A stretch of 64,000 nt of DNA, taken from NCBI RefSeq assembly GCF_029784135.1, contig NC_073745.1:312492560-312556559 (forward strand), given 5' to 3'. Below are positions 56,108-64,000 of this stretch, in pieces (position 1 is the stretch's first letter; every line of letters starts with the position of its first letter). The position numbers were made by a program, and so were the translations under genes. Origin of the DNA: Toxorhynchites rutilus septentrionalis (taxonomy: Eukaryota > Arthropoda > Insecta > Diptera > Culicidae). Under the pieces are notes generated by a model. It was not told the origin of the DNA, made no database searches, and saw nothing but the letters and a program-made list of their open reading frames with translations.

Positions 56108-59100
56108 CACTTTGATTTATGATCTGTAGGACAACTTCAAATTGAATACTGGGGAAGCAACCAGAATAGCCAACCCTCCTGCACGGGCAAGCATGCTAGA
56201 CATATCTCTATGCTCTTCTACGTTATCCCTGGATTACATGTGGAAGGTAATCCAAGATCCCCACGGTAGTGATCACCTACCAATAATTTTATCGATCGCT
56301 AATGAATCAAGCTCTCGTGAGTCAGACGATATTGCGTATGACCTCACGAAAAATATTGACTGGAGAAAATTTGCAGAAATAATATCTGAAGCAATTGTTT
56401 CAATGCATGAACTTCCACTACTCGAAGAGTATAATTTTATATCGAGTTTGATTTACGAAAGCGCACTTCAAGCTCAAAAGAAACGTGTACTGGCTACCAC
56501 TTTCCGCTGTCGTCCTCCATCACTTTGGTGGGACAAGGAATGTTCAAAGGTCTACCTTGAAAAATCATCCGCTTTCAAAAAATTCAGGAAAACTGGATTA
56601 GTGGAATGGTTTCGAAAGTACCAAGCTCTAGAAGCCAAACTAAAAGGTTTGATTAAAGCAAAAAAAGCGTGGATATTGGCGGAAGTTCGTCAATGGTTTG
56701 TCAAGGGAGACCGCTATGAGCACTCTTTGGTATACGGCTAGGAAAATGCGTGGCTGGAACCATACAAACGAAAGTGAGGAATACTCTGACTGTTGGATTT
56801 TTTACTTTGCAAGAAGGTTTGCCCCGACACCGTTCCTGCACAAAACCTCGTACGCGACATTCCAATTCAAAGCGATTATGAGAATTTTTCGATAGTGGAA
56901 TTCTCAATTGCCCTTCTCTCATGTAACAATTCAGCTCCGGGGTCGGACAAGATTAAATTCAACTTGTTGAAGAATCTTCCCGACTTGGCAAAACAGCGTT
57001 TGCTGAACTTGTTCAACAAGTTTCTGAAGCTGAATATTGTCCCGCATGACTGGAGACAAGTGAGAGTGATAGCCATACGAAAACCCAACAAGCCGGCTAG
57101 CGATCACAACTCGTATAGGCCGATTTCAATGTTATCCTGTATTCGTAAATTGTTAGAGAAAATGATTCTACTTCGTTTGGACAAGTGGGTCGAAACGAAC
57201 AATTTGCTGTCAAATACGCAGTTTGGCTTCCGCCGAGGTAGAGGGACGAACGATTGTCTGGCGCTGCTATCTTCTGAAATCCAAATCGCATTTGCTCGCA
57301 AAGAACAAATGGCTTCCGTTTTTCTCGATATCAAAGGGGCATTTGATTCAGTTTCCATGGAAATTCATAATCGTGGACTTTCACCAATTCTCAACAATTT
57401 CCTGTACAATTTACTGTCAGAAAAACACATGTTTTTCAATCATGGCAGCTTGAAATCTTCTCGATACAGTTTTATGGGCCTACCGCAAGGCTCCTGCCTA
57501 AGCCCCCTCTTGTACAGTTTTTACGTCAATGATATGGATGATTGTCTAACTAGAGACTGCACGCTGAGACAACTTGCAGACGATGGAGTTATTTCCATCA
57601 CGGGTACTAATCCCGCCGTTCTGCAAAATTCCTTGCAAGATACCCTGAACAACCTGTTCACGTGGGCTCTCAAGCTGGGTATCGAATTCTCTACGGAGAA
57701 AACCGAAATGGTCGTTTTTTCTAGGAAGCACGAACCCGCCCAATTCCAGCTTCACCTATCCGGCAAAACGATCCAACACTCTATGTTTTTCAAATACCTG
57801 GGTGTATATTTTGATTCTAAGTGTACTTGGGGGAGACACATTGCGTATTTGAAACAGAAATGCCAGCAAAGACTCAATTTTCTCCAAACAATTACCGGAA
57901 CATGGTGGGGTGCCCATCCAGGAGACCTCATTCAGTTGTACAAAACAACGATATTATCAGTGTTAGAATATGGCAGTTTTTGCTTCCGATCAGCTGCCAG
58001 GATTCATATTCTCAAGCTGGAGAGAATACAATATCGTTGCTTGCGTATAGCCATGGGGTGTTTGCATTCGACACATACGATGAGTCTCGAAGTTTTGGCA
58101 GGAGTACCCCCGCTTACTCTTCGGTTCACAGAATTATCCTACAGATTTCTCATCCGTTGCAAGATCATGAATCCATTGGTGATTGATAACTTGAAAATCT
58201 ACTCCAACTGACTCCTCAGTCAAGTTTTATGTCTTTATACCATGAGTACCTTACCCACGACGTGCACCCTTCACCAGGCATCTCTAACCAAGTTTGCTTC
58301 CCTTACTTCTGCAATTCCTCTGTCATTTTCGATCTGTCCATGCGACAAAAAATCCATGGAATCCCAGATCACATACGCTCCGATTCTATTCCGCCGATAT
58401 TTTCGGCAGAATATGGGAAAGTTGGATCTGATAAAATGTTCTTTACTGACGGTTCATTCATAAACGGGTCCACTGGCTTCGGCATCTTCAATGAAAATTC
58501 CAGTGCCTCTATCAAACTCAAAGATCCTTGTTCCGTGTATGTCGCTGAACTGGGTGCGATATATTACGCATTAGGGATCATTGAAACATTGCCCATCGAC
58601 CACTATTTTATTTTTTCAGACAGTCTCAGCTCAATAGAGGCCATCCGCTCAATGAAAGTTGATAAACGCTCATCTTATTTCCTAACAAGAATAAGACAAC
58701 TATTGAGTGTTTTGGTCGAAAAATTATTCAAGATTACCTTAGCATGGGTTCCCTCTCATTGCTCGATTCCGGGGAATGAGAAAGCGGACTCGCTAGTTAA
58801 GGTGGGCGCTTCAGAAAGCACACTTTTTGAAAGGCAAATTGCCTATAATGATTTTTTTCACATTCCTCGTCAGGACACACTCGTTAGTTGGCAGCGCATG
58901 TGGAGTGAAGATGAGTTCGGTCGTTGGTTACACACGATTATCCCTAAGGTCTCGACGAGTGCATGGTTCAAGGGATTGAATGTGGGTCGTGATTTCATTC
59001 GCGTGATATCTCGGCTTATGTCCAATCACTACAACCTAAACGCGCATCTCTTTCGCATTGGGCTCGCAGCAAACAATCTTTGTGATTGTGGCGATGGCTA

Positions 59101-59810
59101 CCACGACATCGAGCATGTTGTCTGGTCGTGTATCCGGTTCCATGCTGCTCGCTCTCAGCTCTCTAGAGCACTGAGAGCACAAGGCAGACAATCGGATATC
59201 CCCGTCCGGGATATCTTAGGTAGCCGGGATCCTGATCTTCTGCTTCATCTATACCTGTTCCTCAGAAACGCCGATGTCAACGTTTAATGATGTTTCCTTC
59301 GTTGTGTCCCCGTTTTATATCCCTCCTATCCGATCGATAAACTTTTACTTAGTCGCGGCAATACATACACACACTCTTTACAGATGCACGGGCCAAAGGT
59401 TGTGCAGTCCACTGATCATTCAACAAGAGCCAAAGGTTGTACCGCTCATGACAACTCTACACGAGCTGATGATAGCGCCGGCTAGTGACCATTCTATCCT
59501 GGATTCCTCGAGTCGAGAAAGACGCACCACGCTAGATATGGGGTACAGACAAGGGGGGCGTTGCTGATTAATGGTCAGCTGCATCCCAATAGGAAGTATC
59601 CCGTGTCGGGCACACGTACAGAGCATCGAAGACTGCAACATACCAATTATGAGAACACTTGTAATACTAACCTCGAGCCAACCGCGAGTAATCCGTTACA
59701 TATTACTAACATAGTTGTAAGCAAACATTGTCGAAATATTGAACTCCCGGCCCAGTTAGGTTGACGCCATATGAGCCTTAATAAAAATATATATTTTGGA
59801 TAAAAAAAAA
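56108..59810 (+). mobile_element. I-like LINE copy 2, 5' truncated in ORF2, ~3.7 kb
   Basis: Perfect 11-bp TSD atcacaattgc at 56097-56107 and 59811-59821, after a poly(A). It begins within the endonuclease domain and ends with a ~520-bp 3' UTR. Same family as 44863-49806, judged by colinear protein similarity, but clearly diverged, so not a segmental duplicate. Confidence 0.9.
56113..59287 (+). pseudogene. I-like ORF2, truncated and frameshifted
   Basis: Starts inside the endonuclease (NTGEATRIANPPA, GSDHLPIIL) after a TAG near 56126. Frameshifts near 56700 and 56810 lead into 56793-58211: NSAPGSDKIKF, SYRPISMLSCIRKLLEKM, QFGFRRGRGTNDCLALL, VFLDIKGAFDS, GLPQGSCLSPLLYSFYV, QLADDG. A frameshift near 58200 leads to 58229-59287: RNase H with FFTDGSF, YVAELGAI, FIFSDS, GNEKADSLVK. 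The C-terminus has CDCG..H..C. Five residues (around EI/HNRG) are deleted in frame relative to copy 1. Inactive. Confidence 0.88.
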
Positions 59811-60340
59811 ATCACAATTGCGAATAAATTGGATTCAAGTCGTACAGAAATGAGGAAACGAAGACTGAAAACATGTTAACTTTGAGAAATCACAACTTAA
59901 ACATGAAAAATAAAACATCTCTGATTATTTGACATGTAATGTAAAAAAACCTCAGCTTTCGAGAAAAAAATAGAAAAACATCTAGTGCCCCTTGGTCCCA
60001 AGACCATGAAAACTATAGAAAACAAATACAATCAATAATAACGGAAATTAAATTCAAATTTTCCGCAATTGTGAAAATACCAATTCTAGAAATACCTAAT
60101 TGTCTTTAATTTGATATGTCAATCATTCGAATCGGTACCGTAGTTCAAAAATTTTTGAAAAGAATTTTTGAAAAAGTTCATTTCTAGAAAAATGAAAAAA
60201 AAATTTTTTTTCGGGCCACCCTAAAATGGAAATGGTCACCCTATCGAAACAAAAAGTAATATTTTGCGATAAGGAACAAATATACTACTTTTCACGAAAA
60301 TCTCAGAACCACTATATCGGTTTGGCATGTAATGGCTGAT

Positions 60341-61072
60341 TGAACACATTCGAGTATTTTCACGCCAAAATGACGAGTTGGTCGAATTCGAGTGGCTCCG
60401 ATTCAAATAAATCGTTGCTAGTGGAAATGTTTTTTTTTTTTTTTTTTGACTAATTATAACTGATAAAAATAATTTCAGAAAAAAGCATGACTTTGACAAG
60501 AAAACAAGGGCTTTATATCATCATAATCATCAACTTTATTTTGAGAAGAGTAGCTAGGTCTTACGGGAAAGGCGTCTAAAAACGAGTTGTAGGAAAGATA
60601 TAAGGGTTTGCGAAAAAAAAAACATATAGAGAGAAAACCAGTTATTTAGGAAAAAAGTAATACTAACGCTACATTTAAAAAAAGACTCGTTCTTGTTCTT
60701 CCTCCGCAACAAAAAAAAAATATCCATATTGATCAGACTTCAAGATGAAGATAATACAGAATCAAATATTTTAGTGCATTTTTCAATTCTCAACTATTTT
60801 AAGAAAAGCAATTTAAATCATGAAGGTTATTCAAACGTAGATGCAGGAATTTCGGACGTTTTTTTTCGAGCTCCGGAAAAATCAAACAAAGAAGATTTTC
60901 ACTATCAATTATATATTATTTATTATTCATTTATCTATCTTTTAACAATAAAACAAACATTGAACGAAAAAAACATAATCAATAACAAACATAATTTTGA
61001 ATTTCAAATTTTAAATGATGTTTTTTTTAGTGGATCATGCAGGGAGATGAATACAGATTGCATTCATATAAA
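60341..61072. other. AT-rich region with a 155-codon frame, no recognised gene
   Basis: The frame at 60693-61160 is Asn/Ile/Lys-rich, with composition as expected from AT-rich DNA, and runs into the Helentron-like repeat; I regard it as chance. Confidence 0.35.
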
Positions 61073-62163
61073 TCTATATATATATTTAAAAATGGAATGT
61101 TGTCTGTCTGTCTTTCTGTCTTTCTGTCTGTCTGATTCTTATGGACTCGAAAACTACTGAACCGATCGACATGAAAATTGGTATGTAGGGGTTTTTGGGA
61201 TCGGGGAAGGTTCTTATGATAGTGCGAGAGCCCTCCCCCCTTTCTAAGGGGAACTGCCATACAAATGAAACACAAATTTCTACATTATTCGAGAATTAAT
61301 CAAGCAAACGAGACCAAATTTGGCATCTGGAGGTTTTGGGCTGCAATAAATGTTTCTATGGTGGTTAGACACTCCTCCCCCTTATCTAAGAGGGGGCTTC
61401 CATACGAATGAAACACAAATTTTTGCATTACTCAAGAATCAATCACGCAAACCGAACCAAATTTGGGATGTGAGGGTTGTTGGCTGCGAGAAATGTTTCT
61501 ATGATGGTATGACACCCCTCCCTCCTCTGAAATAGAGGAGAGGGTTTCAAAAAATTAAAGCACATACTTCAATCAAATACTCCAACCAGACATGAGAATT
61601 GAAAATTTTCGGAAAACTCTGAAGAAAATGGGAAATTTTGCGAAAATTCAATTCCCGTATGTTCTACAATTTCATAGTGTTAGTCTATTTGATGTTTGCG
61701 CTAACGAAATTGATCTTTGTTCGAAAGTGAAAATTGATTTTAATGTGATAAAACTCACTCCTCTAGCTTCTTCTATCCATATAAATAAAAATGGATCGCC
61801 GAATGTGTTGATTAGAGCAAAACTCGAGAAAGGAATTGTCCGGTTTAGGGTTGTCTTTATTCTATCATATTTTCTGTATCAAACATTTATTCCATGTAAC
61901 GGAGAAACATGTTATTTGCAAGTGGTTGATCTTGAACGAGAATCGTGTCTGAAAATAATCTTCTAATAATAATATTACAATGATGAGTTTTGGTAGAAGT
62001 ACTAGGAATTTTATAGTGAAAGGTAATTTTAAAGGGTAGATTAGAAGATCAATCAATGAACAGTTCTGTTATTGGACCCATGAACGTGCGTTTATTAAGA
62101 AAACGTGAATGTGATAACGAAAAATCAATTTTGGGCGGGATGAAGTTTGCCGGGTCAGCGAGT
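61073..62163 (+). mobile_element. Helentron/DINE-like repeat, copy 4
   Basis: Plus orientation, most complete order: TC + TATATA, GTCTGTCT-type microsatellite (61100-61135), 'gaccgatcgacatgaaaatt', three tandem ~130-bp units, the ORF-bearing segment, then 'ttttgggcgggatgaagttt' and CGAGT end (CTAGT in the other copies) at 62159-62163. The GTCT microsatellite and CTRRT-like end resemble DINE-1/Helentron elements; this class is an inference. Confidence 0.65.
61592..61966 (+). CDS. Hypothetical ORF inside the Helentron-like repeat
   Basis: 124 codons from ATG at 61592. The core from FDVCANEIDL to ETCYLQV aligns without gaps to the ORF at 43663-44004. A short hydrophobic stretch VFILSYFLYQTFI lies near residue 95. 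The sequence reads toward the element's CTAGT end. No known domain. Conservation of frame in two diverged copies suggests it was once coding in the source element. Confidence 0.4.
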   Translation: MRIENFRKTLKKMGNFAKIQFPYVLQFHSVSLFDVCANEIDLCSKVKIDFNVIKLTPLASSIHINKNGSPNVLIRAKLEKGIVRFRVVFILSYFLYQTFIPCNGETCYLQVVDLERESCLKIIF

Positions 62164-62299
62164 TCTACATAAATCAGTTCAGTAAGGCACAAATAGAAGG
62201 AAAATTAATACTTGCATCAGTTGAGATTGGTGCTTTCAACCAACTGGTGTTATCTCAGCTTACATGGACATGGACTGATATAAATTGATGTTAATTTAC

Positions 62300-62900
62300 A
62301 CTACTCCCTGGTTGAATGCAGCAGTTCCAGTCGTTACATTTCACTACTTGCAAAGGCCTTGGGATGTCCTCCGCTTCATCGATTTTGGAGTTTGTGAACT
62401 CAATATATTCTGGTTTGTGGGAATATCCGTCGATCGCTAGATTATTCCACGCATCAGCTAACGATTACCCTGCATACCAAACGTGTTTCGTTGCCAGTTA
62501 AGATCCCTCATGATCATGAGGAAGTATTGAACCTACTCGCTCCCGGGGAAGAGGAGCCATCTGACGTTCAACGATTTGAAGCACTGCGTCCTGGAACATT
62601 TGTAGTAACGCGTATTGGATCAAGATTCAATTGATTAAAATGATAAATCTAAAATATCCATAGCTTTTTTGAAACGGGTTCTGGTCTGGTCCTCCATCCA
62701 CATTAATTATGATTACTGGCTTGATTATTCTTTAAAAGCTGAATAATTTCGGATTCAGGCAGCTCACTCACTCTTTTAAAATCGATCCCATGACCAAAGT
62801 GCTTTCCTGAACGAACTGCAACGTACATTGGACCACTGTATTAAACTGCATCAGCATGACCAAACTGCCCCAGTATCCTGCAATAACAAACGGAATAAGC
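62300..62900 (-). pseudogene. Decayed coding fragment, possibly of a large uncharacterised arthropod protein family
   Basis: No long ORF, but consecutive minus-strand frames read as protein. About 62840-62700: YSGPMYVAVRSGKHFGHGID, then KRVSELPESEIIQLLK. About 62700-62660: DGGPDQNPFQ. About 62610-62540: NVPGRSASNR. About 62565-62500: MAPLPRE and LPHDHEG. About 62465-62310: ADAWNNLAIDGYSHKPEYIEF (one frame, continuing to QVVKCNDWNCC). At least four frame changes. From memory this order (DGGPDxNP, ApGRSAxNRVERxMAPLSRE, ILPHDHxGSHL, IVKCxxxxCC) occurs in a widespread uncharacterised protein in arthropods and cnidarians. I cannot name its function. Confidence 0.5.
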
Positions 62901-63414
62901 TTTTGTTTAGAAACCATGACAAAATCAAGATCTGTTTTTGGTTTGAAAAAATCTGTTTTATCTTAGCGTTTTCTCAAAAAATCTGTATAAGGTTAATAAG
63001 TTCAATTTCTAAACAAAATTTTAGCATAGAAATTATTGATTAGACGATGTAAATGGTATCCACGTAATGCCAGGAAACATATACACTGTAGTAAACATAC
63101 ATTGCTTTATTGAGATGCAATGGAAATTTATTTAGTTACCAGGGAATGCTTGTTCACATTGGGCAACGTAAATACCTTCATTATAATATATTTCAGGTAC
63201 ACACAAAAATTTAATGTTAGTAATGAATTAAAAGGTAGGATTAAAAGACTAAACTGGAGAATTGTCAACGGTTGAGAAGGGCACATAAAGTTATTATATA
63301 GCTAAGGCTTAGGATATGGACAGGACAGGGATTTTTCATTCAAAACAAATTAATCGAGTATGTTTTTATTTAAATTTCAATTTTTTATTTAAACTTTAGT
63401 CGTCCAACCATTTG

Positions 63415-63760
63415 ATGGTTCAGCAGATGGTCCTAAAAGCTATTGTTTTGTTCTCGCCCAGTTCAATGGCTTCTATTTTTACATCTTCAACACCTACGTA
63501 GATATCTTCAGATGCTTTTCTAAATCTTCAAAGTCTGGTCCTGGAACATCAGATTTGATGTCTTATTCTTGGCATATAATACTCAATAAAGTAAGACGAA
63601 GTGTTCTGGTGTCCAAATTAATCTGAGTGAATTCGGGTGTTTTGTTCAATTCAACAGTCAATAGCGAAACGTAGTTCAAAAAAACAGTAAAATAGGATTT
63701 CGGACGCAGTTGAATCTCTCCAGGTTATGTTTAACTACGGATTCCAGTGAGAGCGGGCGA
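63415..63760 (-). pseudogene. Decayed coding trace, unknown protein
   Basis: On the minus strand one frame reads GEIQLRPKSYFTVFLNYVSL and onward through NKTPEFTQINLDTRTLRL, a stop, and DVPGPDFEDLEK. After one frameshift near 63515 it continues EDIYVGVEDVKIEAIELGEN to a stop near 63429. The composition and continuity look protein-like; no domain recognised. It lies upstream, on the same strand, of the 62.3-62.9 kb trace and may belong to the same dead gene. 62901-63414 and 63761-64000 show nothing I can name. Confidence 0.35.
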
Positions 63761-64000
63761 ATTCAACATTTTCAATGGTTCGAACTTCAATAATTCATGA
63801 ACTAATTTAATTCTTTTTTTTTTCGCTTTGAGTTGTGAATTTTCTTTTCGCTTTGAGTTGTGAATTTTCTATTCATTTGAAAAATAAATTTTAAAAGAAA
63901 ATGAGTTTTCACGAGAGTTTGAGTCCTTTTTTGTACTTACATTCTATGTGCTTTAATAAGAAAAAGATAAACTATGTTATGTACTCATTCTAACGCTATA

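Larger units (their letters stand above)
55818..60340. repeat. Fold-back copy of repeat family X, split by the second I-like LINE
   Basis: The left arm 55818-56107 is in minus orientation ('ataatttacatggtctcgag', 'ctctgaggttttttac', 'aattcataacttttgagcta'). The right arm 59811-60340 is in plus orientation ('gtaaaaaaacctcagctttc', 'cttggtcccaagaccatgaa'). The arms are complementary over blocks, so the original element was a long palindrome. The LINE lies at its centre. Confidence 0.65.

Noticed and set aside
60693..61160. 155-codon ORF
   Set aside because: AT-driven Asn/Ile/Lys composition, and its end runs into a microsatellite-bearing repeat.

Overview
The window looks like nuclear DNA of a culicine mosquito, most likely Aedes. 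The evidence is a Feilai-like tRNA-derived SINE with clean target-site duplications (TSDs), a DD37E (ITmD37E) transposon of the mosquito type, many TA-flanked Tc1/mariner elements and MITEs, and AT-rich intergenic DNA with almost no host coding potential. No intact host gene, rRNA, genuine tRNA gene or CRISPR array is supported. The window is a nested archive of transposable elements separated by a few GC-richer stretches (about 2.6-3.8, 10.6-11.9, 28.4-29.2, 39.7-41.3 and 52.5-54.0 kb) that may be host non-coding DNA.

Layout: 1-13.3 kb is a mosaic of an AT-rich repeat (family A), two Helentron-like repeats, fold-back MITEs, a composite minisatellite repeat (family B), a decayed mariner and a ~830-bp CTCTACT heptamer array. 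13.3-21.9 kb holds two non-LTR retrotransposons in tandem on the minus strand: a full-length single-ORF element with YMDD reverse transcriptase and C-terminal restriction-like endonuclease (R4/Dong-like), and directly upstream of it an R1-clade element (intact ORF2, ORF1 broken once). 21.9-25.1 kb has TIR elements and two SINEs. 25.8-28.3 and 33.6-35.2 kb are two copies of one Tc1-like element, the first carrying an inserted mariner. 30.0-32.2 kb has nested TIR elements. 35.6-36.7 kb has an unclassified repeat (Q) and a possible retrotransposon ORF1 start.

38.4-42.6 kb holds two inverted copies of a ~500-bp SINE whose TSDs are exchanged between copies, the signature of an inversion by recombination between SINEs. 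41.3 kb has a hAT MITE with an 8-bp TSD. 43.5-44.8 kb is a third Helentron-like repeat with a solo LTR inside it. 44.9-49.8 and 56.1-59.8 kb are two 5'-truncated copies of one I-like LINE (endonuclease, RT, RNase H), both sitting in copies of another repeat (X). 50.1-51.8 kb is a MITE holding a nearly intact ITmD37E element. 54.8-55.6 kb is an internally deleted mariner with perfect ends. 61.1-62.2 kb is a fourth Helentron-like repeat, and 62.3-63.8 kb has two decayed coding traces.

The genes do not form a pathway; they are transposition machinery. Only the R4-like protein and the R1 ORF2 are long and uninterrupted. The most interesting points are the TSD-swapped SINE pair, the R4-like element abutting a heptamer array and a second LINE's poly(A), and a protein-like ORF shared by two copies of a repeat normally regarded as non-coding.
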